From Patescibacteria group bacterium (lineage in GTDB: Bacteria; Patescibacteriota; Patescibacteriia; XYB2-FULL-38-15), in assembly GCA_018818855.1 (NCBI GenBank), contig JAHIRI010000055.1:1-7742 (forward strand): a stretch of 7,742 bases of DNA. The letters are read 5' to 3'. Numbering within the stretch: position 1 is the first letter of the stretch; every line of letters starts with the position of its first letter. Below are positions 1 to 5,207 of this stretch, one piece after another. The notes below the pieces were generated by a model. That model did no database searches. It was given only the letters and a program-made list of their open reading frames with translations, and had not been told where the DNA came from. Both the position numbers and the translations under genes were made by a program.

Positions 1-542
1 CCATGGCTCCGATCGCGAAAGTTTTGAATGATAAATTTAAAATTTTAAAAGGCACGATGACAACTTGCCACAGTTATACAAATGATCAGCGATTGCTTGA
101 TTTGCCGCATAAAGATTTGCGCCGAGCCAGAGCCGCCGCGCTTTCTATGATTCCGACCACAACCGGCGCGGCCAAAGCCGTGGAAAAAGTTCTGCCAGTA
201 CTTAAGGGAAAATTGGATGGTTTGGCGATTCGCGTTCCCACGCCGTCTGTTTCGCTTTTAGACTTTGCTTTATTGGTTGGAAAAAATACAACAGCTGAAG
301 CGGTTAACAAGGCTTTGTCTGATGCAGCAAAAGAAGATTTAAAAGGAATTTTGGGCGTGACCAAATTACCGCTCGTTTCTGTTGATTATAAAAAAATGGA
401 ACTTTCCGCCATGGTTGACGCGGAGCTGACTAAAGTTATCGGCGGGAATTTGATTAAAGTTATCGCTTGGTATGATAATGAATGGGGATATAGTACGCGG
501 CTTGTGGAATTTACAGAAATGGTTGGAAAAAATCTGAAGTAA
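1..542 (+). CDS. gap: Glyceraldehyde-3-phosphate dehydrogenase, C-terminal part (5' end outside window)
   Basis: NAD(P)-dependent phosphorylating GAPDH of cytoplasmic glycolysis. It converts glyceraldehyde 3-phosphate and phosphate to 1,3-bisphosphoglycerate. The window opens just after the catalytic-cysteine motif (family S-C-T-T-N), and the first full codon is base 3. The apparent Met there aligns with the residue after that motif (family L-A-P-I-A), so it is an internal residue and not a start. About 179 residues remain of a usual 330-340. Visible family marks are TTCHSYTNDQ with the catalytic His, IPTTTGAAKAV, RVPTPSVSLLDF and the C-terminal WYDNEWGYSTRLVE. The family usually has TTVH, so TTCH is a mild variant. 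Stop TAA lies at 540-542, followed by a strong terminator, so this is the last gene of its transcript and unrelated to the hydrogenase genes. Identification is very secure. Cofactor preference cannot be judged because the Rossmann half is missing. Confidence 0.97.
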   Translation, partial: MAPIAKVLNDKFKILKGTMTTCHSYTNDQRLLDLPHKDLRRARAAALSMIPTTTGAAKAVEKVLPVLKGKLDGLAIRVPTPSVSLLDFALLVGKNTTAEAVNKALSDAAKEDLKGILGVTKLPLVSVDYKKMELSAMVDAELTKVIGGNLIKVIAWYDNEWGYSTRLVEFTEMVGKNLK

Positions 543-564
543 CAATCATCAAGTAGCAATTAAT

Positions 565-603
565 AAAGTGGCCGGCATTATCGTCCGGTCACTTTTCGTT
601 TTA
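565..603 (+). terminator. Rho-independent terminator of the GAPDH gene
   Basis: An 11-bp stem (565-575 with 585-595, one G-T wobble) closes a 9-base loop. It is followed by TTTTCGTTTT. It starts 22 bases after the GAPDH stop codon. A second T-run at 609-614 leads directly into the next promoter. Confidence 0.9.
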
Positions 604-615
604 ATAAATTTTTTA

Positions 616-624
616 TGTTATAAT
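616..624 (+). promoter_or_regulatory. Extended -10 promoter (TGTTATAAT) for the membrane-protein gene
   Basis: TG-T-TATAAT is a perfect extended -10 element. No convincing -35 is seen at the usual distance, which an extended -10 can compensate for. The expected RNA start is near 631, only about 13 bases before the ATG at 644, and no Shine-Dalgarno sequence is present. The 16 bases at 609-624 are identical to those at 1302-1317 before the hydrogenase operon. Confidence 0.7.
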
Positions 625-643
625 AATATAATATTCGAATAAT

Positions 644-1255
644 ATGTTTTACCGCGTGATAAGAATAATTTTTTGGTTGGCATTTTGGTTAGCCCTGGGG
701 GCGGCCGCGTTTTATGGCTGGCAGAAAAATAATTTTTTATTAAGCAGTTTTCTCCTGGGAGCCTTGGCCTTACTTCTTCTTTATTTTTTACAAAAATCAG
801 CATTTGTAAAAAAATATTATAATGATAATTTCGGCAATATTTTGCTTGGGCTTGGCGGATTGATTTTTTTAACAACTTCGCTTGGCACTTTTTATTTTTA
901 TTATTACGTAAAATTTTTTGAATATGACCTAATCGCCCATACGATTATTCCGGCGTCTTTTGTCGTGATGGGGGCAATGTTATATGAAATTTTAAGAATA
1001 AAGAAGGGCGTGCCGAAAAAAGTAGATGTTCTTTTGATCAGCGGTATTTTAGTTTTGGCGTTATCATTTTTTTGGGAGTTTTTTCAGGAACAGGGAGATA
1101 TTTGGTGGGGGACGCATATGTTTTTTGATTCTAACCAGCCGATTGCAGTTGACGTGGCAAACGATTTGGCGGCTGATGCCTTCGGAGTTTTTATCGGCTG
1201 CGTTTTGATTTTTAAAAATTGGGAGAGGTGGAATAAAAAGTGGTTGAAAAAATAA
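644..1255 (+). CDS. Six-helix integral membrane protein, resembles DUF2238/YjdF-like family
   Basis: This is a 203-residue protein dominated by hydrophobic segments. Likely membrane helices span roughly residues 6-25, 31-49, 65-89, 97-115, 127-147 and 176-191. Basic residues flank several of them, and the C-terminus is rich in Trp and Lys (KNWERWNKKWLKK). Polar residues recur at conserved-looking places within the helical half: Y-D-L-I-A-H (94-99), W-E-F-F-Q-E-Q-G-D (144-152) and V-A-N-D-L-A-A-D (171-178). From memory, this pattern (D...H, then FWE, then a D-containing last helix) resembles DUF2238/YjdF-type membrane proteins, whose biochemical role is not established. The family assignment is therefore tentative. 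The gene is monocistronic, with an extended -10 promoter just upstream and a terminator just downstream. It is probably unrelated to the flanking genes. The ATG at 644 fits the promoter position. Confidence 0.85.
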   Translation: MFYRVIRIIFWLAFWLALGAAAFYGWQKNNFLLSSFLLGALALLLLYFLQKSAFVKKYYNDNFGNILLGLGGLIFLTTSLGTFYFYYYVKFFEYDLIAHTIIPASFVVMGAMLYEILRIKKGVPKKVDVLLISGILVLALSFFWEFFQEQGDIWWGTHMFFDSNQPIAVDVANDLAADAFGVFIGCVLIFKNWERWNKKWLKK

Positions 1256-1281
1256 AAGTGAAAGGGTTGGCGTACGGAAGC

Positions 1282-1307
1282 GGGCGGGTTTATTCCCGTT
1301 CTTTTTT
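1282..1307 (+). terminator. Rho-independent terminator after the membrane-protein gene
   Basis: A 7-bp stem (1282-1288 with 1295-1301, including two G-T wobbles) with loop TTTATT is followed directly by six T. The T-run is shared with the promoter of the next operon. Confidence 0.8.
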
Positions 1308-1308
1308 A

Positions 1309-1317
1309 TGTTATAAT
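1309..1317 (+). promoter_or_regulatory. Extended -10 promoter (TGTTATAAT) of the hydrogenase beta-gamma operon
   Basis: TG-T-TATAAT, with TATAAT at 1312-1317. The expected RNA start near 1324 leaves a leader of about 8 bases before the ATG at 1332. No Shine-Dalgarno site exists. Any -35 would fall in the terminator loop (TTTATT at 1289-1294), which is a poor match. Confidence 0.7.
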
Positions 1318-1331
1318 GCTTTAATATCTTT

Positions 1332-2297
1332 ATGACCCATGGTGAATTACAAAAATTTATCGGATTTTTGATGAAGCAAGGCTGGAAGGTTTTTGCGCCG
1401 GAAAAGCAGCCGGATGAAGTTCGTTATGTTGAAGTGGAAGATGCCGCGAAAGTGAAATTGATAACTGAGCCGCCGCTGCATTCATTTAAAAGATTTTTAG
1501 TTCCGCCAGAGGAAACTCTTTTTGAATACAAAAAGGACAAAATGGCAGAAGTGAAAGAAGCGGAAAGGCAGGTAATTTTCGGGATTAATCCGGTGGATTT
1601 GAAAGCTGTCGTAATGTTAAACCAAATTTTTGAGCGCGATCCGTGGTATCAAGAGAAAATGCGGCGGACGCTTATTATCGGGCAAAGTTTGATTCCGGAA
1701 AATGTGGAGCAGAATATTTTTCAGACTGAATACGAAGAAAATATTTTAGAACATTTGCAGTTTGATATATTTTTAGAAGTTCAGGGGAAAAATTATTTTG
1801 TTTATACCGGTTCGGAGGAAGGACAAAAAGTTTTGGAAGATTTCGGATATAAAAATTATGAACATATCGCGTATGCCGGGCCGATCAAAGAAGAAGGCCT
1901 GGATCCAATAATGGTAAAATACCGCGACGCGCTCCGGAAAAATTATAAAAAAGAAATTTGGGAAAAAGATCTTGGGACAAGATGTATTGAATGCGGAAAG
2001 TGCACTTTGATTTGTCCAACTTGTTTTTGTTTTGATATTAAAGATCAGCCGGATTTGGTGGGCGGGGGAGGCGTGCGCAAGCGAACGTGGGGTGCGTGTT
2101 TTTATAATGATTTTTCAGAAGTCGCCGGCGGGCATAAATTTTTGCGGACTACGGCCGAGCGAATTCATTTTTGGTATTATCATAAATTTGTTCGGATTCC
2201 CGACCAGATTCAGATTATGGGTTGCGTGGGTTGCGGACGGTGCGCGAAGGTTTGTCCGGTTGGAATAAATATTTTTAAAGTTTTGGCAAAGTTATGA
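1332..2297 (+). CDS. hydB: [NiFe]-hydrogenase (sulfhydrogenase, group 3b) beta subunit, iron-sulfur protein
   Basis: A cytoplasmic electron-transfer subunit related to sulfhydrogenase HydB and sulfite reductase AsrA. It carries electrons between the small subunit and the flavin subunit. The protein has 321 residues. A C-terminal 4Fe-4S dicluster domain shows C218-x2-C221-x2-C224-x3-C228-P, then C231 and C233, and C298-x2-C301-x2-C304-x3-C308-P. There is another cysteine at 256 in W-G-A-C-F. The segment GINPVDLKA (84-92) and the R-R-T-L-I-I-G stretch at 111-117 align with the family's N-terminal domain, but the cysteines normally there are absent, and residues 1-217 contain none. This suggests loss of one cluster. 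The stop TGA overlaps the next gene's ATG (ATGA), so beta and gamma should be translationally coupled. The start at 1332 fits the promoter; the nearby ATG at 1339 is out of frame. Family call is secure. The exact electron partner is inferred. Confidence 0.92.
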   Translation: MTHGELQKFIGFLMKQGWKVFAPEKQPDEVRYVEVEDAAKVKLITEPPLHSFKRFLVPPEETLFEYKKDKMAEVKEAERQVIFGINPVDLKAVVMLNQIFERDPWYQEKMRRTLIIGQSLIPENVEQNIFQTEYEENILEHLQFDIFLEVQGKNYFVYTGSEEGQKVLEDFGYKNYEHIAYAGPIKEEGLDPIMVKYRDALRKNYKKEIWEKDLGTRCIECGKCTLICPTCFCFDIKDQPDLVGGGGVRKRTWGACFYNDFSEVAGGHKFLRTTAERIHFWYYHKFVRIPDQIQIMGCVGCGRCAKVCPVGINIFKVLAKL

Positions 2298-3106
2298 AAA
2301 ATCCATATCAAACAGAGTCTGTTAAAATTTTAAAAATCGAGGATGAAGGTTCGCGATCTCGAATTTTTACGCTTGCCGCACCGCGCGGGTTTAAGGTTAA
2401 GAGCGGCCAGTTTGTTGAAATTTCTCTGCCCGGATTCGGTGAAGCGCCGATTTCTCTTTGCTCTGACCCGTCGATTAAAAATAAATTTGAGATATGCGTT
2501 AGAAAAGCCGGGATGGTGACCGGCGCGTTGCACGAGATGAAAAAAGGGGAAAAGGTTGGCATACGCGGACCGTACGGCCGGCCGTTTCCGGTTGAAATTG
2601 GAAAGAAAAGAAATTTACTTTTGATAGCCGGCGGTTTAGGATTGGAGCCGCTTCGTCCGGCAATTTGGGAAATTGTTAAAAATCGCAGTCAATATAAAAA
2701 AGTTCAAATTTTTTACGGCGCTTGCGATGAGAATGATTTGCTTTTTATGAAAAATTACGATGAATGGAAAAAGAAAATTGATTTTCACATAACGCTTGAT
2801 AAACCAAAAGGGATTAAAACTCCGATGGCTTGCAACACAGGCGTTGTCACCAAACTTTTTGACAGCGTAAAACTTTATGATAATCCCGTGGCATTTTTGT
2901 GCGGACCGCCCGTGATGTATAAATTTGTTATTAAAAAATTAAAAGAATTAGCCTTTTTAGATAGCGATATTTTTCTTTCTCTGGAACGGCGGATGCATTG
3001 CGGACTCGGCGTTTGTAATCATTGTGCGGTCGGGAGTTTTTTCGTTTGCGAAGACGGTCCGGTTTTTTCTTGGGCGGAGTTGAAAGATATTAAGGGAGCG
3101 ATATAA
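2294..3106 (+). CDS. hydG: [NiFe]-hydrogenase (sulfhydrogenase, group 3b) gamma subunit, FAD/NAD(P)-binding
   Basis: The diaphorase subunit exchanges electrons between FAD, NAD(P)(H) and the hydrogenase FeS chain in the cytoplasm. It has 270 residues and belongs to the ferredoxin-NADP reductase superfamily. The FAD domain (about 1-100) has GQFVEISLPGFGEAPISL at 38-55 and GPYGRPFPV at 92-100. The nucleotide domain (about 105-220) has IAGGLGLEPLRPAI at 111-124 and CGPPVMY at 203-209. A C-terminal [2Fe-2S] site is C236-x4-C241-x2-C244-x7-C252. The pyridine-nucleotide loop has Glu118 where Ala or Pro is usual, a mild oddity. The gene starts inside the stop of hydB by a 4-base overlap. Only 11 bases separate it from the permease gene. 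The family is the same as DHOD electron-transfer subunits, but the neighbouring hydB makes the hydrogenase role clear. NADP versus NAD use cannot be told from sequence alone. Confidence 0.93.
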   Translation: MKNPYQTESVKILKIEDEGSRSRIFTLAAPRGFKVKSGQFVEISLPGFGEAPISLCSDPSIKNKFEICVRKAGMVTGALHEMKKGEKVGIRGPYGRPFPVEIGKKRNLLLIAGGLGLEPLRPAIWEIVKNRSQYKKVQIFYGACDENDLLFMKNYDEWKKKIDFHITLDKPKGIKTPMACNTGVVTKLFDSVKLYDNPVAFLCGPPVMYKFVIKKLKELAFLDSDIFLSLERRMHCGLGVCNHCAVGSFFVCEDGPVFSWAELKDIKGAI

Positions 3107-3117
3107 ATTAAAAAAAT

Positions 3118-4023
3118 ATGAATAAAAATAAGGGGTATTTATTGGTTTTGGGGACGGCGATAATTTCCGGCGTTTCTATTTTCGTAAATCAATTTGGGGT
3201 TAAGATTATTAATTCAGATATTTTCGCCGGCTTGAAGAATTTTGCCGTGGCGGGAATTTTGTTGTGTTTGATTTTTTGGTTTAAAGAGTGGAAATTATTG
3301 GCAAAATTGAAAATTAAAGAGTGGGGGACTTTGGTTTTGATTGGCTTGGTTGGCGGCAGTATCCCATTTTTACTTTTTTTCAGGGGGTTATCGTTGACCA
3401 GCGGCTCGACGACTTCATTTGTTCACAAAACAATGTTTCTTTACGTAATAATTTTGGCGGCGTTGTTTTTGAAAGAAAAAATTAATAAAAATTTAGTGAT
3501 TGGCGCGTCGCTACTTCTTTTTGGCAACATGTTGCTTTTAAAAATTTTTAATGGATTTCAATTTGGATACGGAGAATTTTTGGTTTTGATTGCTACGGTT
3601 CTTTGGGCGGCGGAGCAAATTATTTCCAAAAAAGCGCTGGAAAATATTTCTCCAAAAATTGTCGCCTGGGGAAGAATGTTTTTTGGCTTTTTATTTATTT
3701 TTATTTTTTGGGCGGCGACGGGACAAGTGCAGTTACTTGGCGGTCTGGGCGCGGCGGAATTAAGTTGGGTTTGGATTACAGCTGTTTTTCTTTTGGGTTA
3801 TGTTTTGACATGGTACTCCGGTTTGAAATATATAAAAGTTTCAACTGCCGTCTGTATTTTGTCGCTCGGCGCGCCGATTACGAGTTTACTTGAAATGGCG
3901 CAAAAAGGAATTTTTGATTGGCATATTTTTTCCGGAAGTTTGTTGATGTTTTTTGGTGTGGCCGTGGTGCTGAACTTGATTTCTAAATTTAAAAAGACAA
4001 AAGCTTTGAACTTTGAATTTTGA
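3118..4023 (+). CDS. EamA/DMT-superfamily permease, 10 membrane helices
   Basis: A 301-residue inner-membrane protein with the two-fold EamA repeat (about residues 6-143 and 150-288). Likely helices lie near 7-26, 37-55, 70-88, 101-118, 126-143, 151-170, 181-199, 216-234, 243-262 and 270-288. FLKEKI (117-122) after helix 4 is a typical DMT feature. Members export or import small metabolites, amino acids or nucleotide sugars, and no substrate can be assigned here. It lies 11 bases after hydG and 19 bases before hypC in the same direction, so it is probably co-transcribed with the hydrogenase genes, an unusual neighbour. No Shine-Dalgarno site precedes the ATG. The 3' end, including the stop TGA, lies in a 7-bp tandem repeat, so the last residues (KALNFEF) may be repeat-derived rather than functional. 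Confidence 0.9.
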   Translation: MNKNKGYLLVLGTAIISGVSIFVNQFGVKIINSDIFAGLKNFAVAGILLCLIFWFKEWKLLAKLKIKEWGTLVLIGLVGGSIPFLLFFRGLSLTSGSTTSFVHKTMFLYVIILAALFLKEKINKNLVIGASLLLFGNMLLLKIFNGFQFGYGEFLVLIATVLWAAEQIISKKALENISPKIVAWGRMFFGFLFIFIFWAATGQVQLLGGLGAAELSWVWITAVFLLGYVLTWYSGLKYIKVSTAVCILSLGAPITSLLEMAQKGIFDWHIFSGSLLMFFGVAVVLNLISKFKKTKALNFEF

Positions 4024-4031
4024 GTTTTGAG
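4004..4031 (+). repeat. Four tandem 7-bp repeats spanning the permease stop codon
   Basis: CTTTGAA, CTTTGAA, TTTTGAG and TTTTGAG follow one another without gaps, then a degenerate CTTTATT. The TGA stop of the permease (4021-4023) is inside the third copy. Seven is not a multiple of three, so copy-number change would alter the reading frame of the C-terminus. Confidence 0.75.
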
Positions 4032-4042
4032 CTTTATTTACT

Positions 4043-4276
4043 ATGTGTTTTGGAATTCCCTGCAAAATTAAAAAAATTTCTAAAAATAAAGCCGCCGTTT
4101 CTAATGGCGGCAAAGTTTTTGATATTGATACATCACTCTTGCCAAAAATAAAAAAAAATGATTGGATATTGGTGCAGGGCAATATTGGAATGAAGCAAAT
4201 ATCGGAGGATGAAGCAAAAAGTTGCCTTGCCGTTTTGGACGAATTCCAAAGTAAAGAGGGGAAGGGAGGACTGTGA
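4043..4276 (+). CDS. hypC: [NiFe]-hydrogenase maturation chaperone HypC
   Basis: HypC works with HypD to assemble the Fe(CN)2CO group and carries it to the hydrogenase large subunit precursor. The protein has 77 residues, typical for the family, and begins MCFGIP, matching the family signature M-C-[LI]-[GA]-[IV]-P with the essential Cys2. The core ends with an ILVQG segment (42-46) and a helix SEDEAKSCLAVL. In E. coli HypC the matching segment reads V-L-V-H. The His is Gln45 here, a notable departure. A second cysteine follows the signature (Cys7, where Gly is usual). The C-terminal tail QSKEGKGGL is encoded by the bases that also form the next gene's Shine-Dalgarno site. The gene lies 19 bases after the permease, and its stop TGA shares its last base with the next ATG. 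No other hyp gene is in the window. Confidence 0.9.
   Translation: MCFGIPCKIKKISKNKAAVSNGGKVFDIDTSLLPKIKKNDWILVQGNIGMKQISEDEAKSCLAVLDEFQSKEGKGGL
4264..4269 (+). promoter_or_regulatory. Strong Shine-Dalgarno site (GGGAGG) for the DUF6390-like gene
   Basis: GGGAGG lies six bases before the ATG at 4276 (six bases between), inside the last codons of hypC. It is the only clear ribosome binding site in the window. It favours the ATG at 4276 over the GTG at 4273. Confidence 0.75.
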
Positions 4277-5010
4277 TGGAAAAAAAATACGCAAGAGCGG
4301 CGCACTACGCGCTCTATCCGAACATACTCGGACTCTGCGGGCCGCGCGGAAGGGACAAGGAGAAGCTCTACGAGTATCTGACGCTCAAGACCAAGGTGGG
4401 CGACCGAGAAGTGAGAAAATTGCTTGAACAGTTTACCGCGGCCACGGCCTACATGAATCTGATTGCCGCGGCAAACGAGATTCTGGACTGGCTTGATCCG
4501 CGGGTGGTTGACGCCTACTGGATTGGAAATGACCTTTTGGATCGCGTCTGGCCCAAGGATTTGAAAATCCTGATCAGCCGTCTTGCCAACGAGGGGAAGA
4601 TTGCCGCGCCGGCAGCCGAAGAAGCGATTGCCCGTGTTCATTCCAATCACCGGCCGCACCACAGCTTCCATGTTTTCGTGATTGGCGGACTTTCCGGCCA
4701 AGTGGAGCGCGGGTCAATCGGCTGGGAACTTTGCCGTATCGGCTGGGGGACGGTCACTCGCGTCAAGCATGACGGCAACCTCATGGTTTTGGCAAGGTCT
4801 TTGCTGCAAAGGGGCGGCAAGATTTTGCCCGAACTCGAGGGAGTGGAAAGAGAGCGGCTCATCAGGCGCGACCGGGAACTTTTCCCGCGCGTTTCGGCCG
4901 GCGATCTCGTCGCTTTCCATTGGGGCAGGGTGGTCGAGATAATTGACAAGGACGCGGCGCAGCGACTGGACTATTGGACCGAACGGACGCTCAAGAACTG
5001 CAGCTTGTAG
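4276..5010 (+). CDS. Uncharacterised DUF6390-like protein coupled to HypC
   Basis: A 244-residue soluble protein with no signal peptide or membrane segment. From memory it matches the DUF6390 family known mainly from GC-rich actinobacteria, a resemblance not verifiable here. Conserved-looking motifs are L-C-G-P (20-23), L-D-P-R-V-V-D-A-Y-W-I-G-N (73-85), P-H-H-S-F-H-V-F (127-134), C-R-I-G-W-G (153-158) and F-H-W (214-216). The clustered His and Cys (C21, H128, H129, H132, C153, H215) could bind metal or a cofactor, but no catalytic function is known. The stop of hypC shares one base with its ATG (TGATG), so the two are translationally coupled. This suggests a role in hydrogenase maturation or large-subunit handling. 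Base composition stands out: hand counts of four 60-base rows gave 55-63% GC, against 28-32% in rows 3181 and 6541. This plus the strong ribosome binding site suggests transfer. Stop TAG; a terminator follows. Confidence 0.88.
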   Translation: MEKKYARAAHYALYPNILGLCGPRGRDKEKLYEYLTLKTKVGDREVRKLLEQFTAATAYMNLIAAANEILDWLDPRVVDAYWIGNDLLDRVWPKDLKILISRLANEGKIAAPAAEEAIARVHSNHRPHHSFHVFVIGGLSGQVERGSIGWELCRIGWGTVTRVKHDGNLMVLARSLLQRGGKILPELEGVERERLIRRDRELFPRVSAGDLVAFHWGRVVEIIDKDAAQRLDYWTERTLKNCSL

Positions 5011-5036
5011 AAAAAATCCATCACGAACATTTTCGG

Positions 5037-5066
5037 AGACTAGCTTTCAGGGGCTAGTCTTTTTTT
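5037..5066 (+). terminator. Rho-independent terminator of the hydB-to-DUF6390 operon
   Basis: A perfect 8-bp stem (AGACTAGC at 5037-5044 with GCTAGTCT at 5053-5060) with an 8-base loop is followed by a run of T to 5066. It closes the plus-strand transcript 26 bases after the TAG stop. Confidence 0.92.
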
Positions 5067-5072
5067 GTAAAT

Positions 5073-5094
5073 AAAAAAATTCCGCCGGAGCGGA
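5073..5094 (-). terminator. Possible minus-strand terminator for the phosphoribosyltransferase gene
   Basis: Read on the minus strand, TCCGC-TCCG-GCGGA forms a 5-bp stem with a 4-base loop, followed by A and seven T. It lies about 114 bases past the stop of the minus-strand gene. It would leave a longer 3' UTR containing the inverted repeats at 5149-5205. Confidence 0.55.
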
Positions 5095-5148
5095 GTTTGG
5101 TGTCATTATTGATTATTATCTTCAGAGCTCTCCGGATTTTTTCAATAA

Positions 5149-5205
5149 AGGGCTTCGCCCTGTGTTATCTGCGCTCGCTCGGAAATGAAATAAAGATTTC
5201 ATTTC
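5149..5205. repeat. Two adjacent inverted repeats, REP-like, in the 3' intergenic region
   Basis: The first hairpin is AGGGC-TTC-GCCCT (5149-5161). The second has a 10-bp perfect stem, GAAATGAAAT (5182-5191) with ATTTCATTTC (5196-5205), and loop AAAG. Between them is GCGCTCGCTC (5171-5180), echoed by CACTCGC at 5209-5215. No T-run follows on either strand at the larger hairpin, so it is not a classical terminator. The rest of 5067-5207 holds no gene that I can see. Confidence 0.6.
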
Positions 5206-5207
5206 TC

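Noticed and set aside
3..5. ATG at base 3 as a GAPDH start
   Set aside because: The Met aligns with an internal residue just after the catalytic-cysteine motif, so the gene simply begins upstream of the window.
86..364. Minus-strand open frame opposite GAPDH
   Set aside because: It lies wholly within the well-conserved GAPDH coding region and shows no recognisable motif.
2295..2297. TGA as Gly (Gracilibacteria/SR1 code)
   Set aside because: TGA ends four proteins at natural family ends with overlapping or nearby next genes, and no conserved position in any protein needs TGA to be read as Gly.
4273..4275. GTG start for the DUF6390-like gene
   Set aside because: The ATG immediately after it overlaps the hypC stop and is better placed relative to the GGGAGG site; GTG would add only one residue.
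3886..4701. A long minus-strand open frame (271 codons) opposite the permease end, hypC and the DUF6390-like gene
   Set aside because: It runs through three recognisable plus-strand coding regions, shows no domain, and its low-complexity Ser/Phe/His-rich product looks like an antisense shadow favoured by the GC-rich gene.
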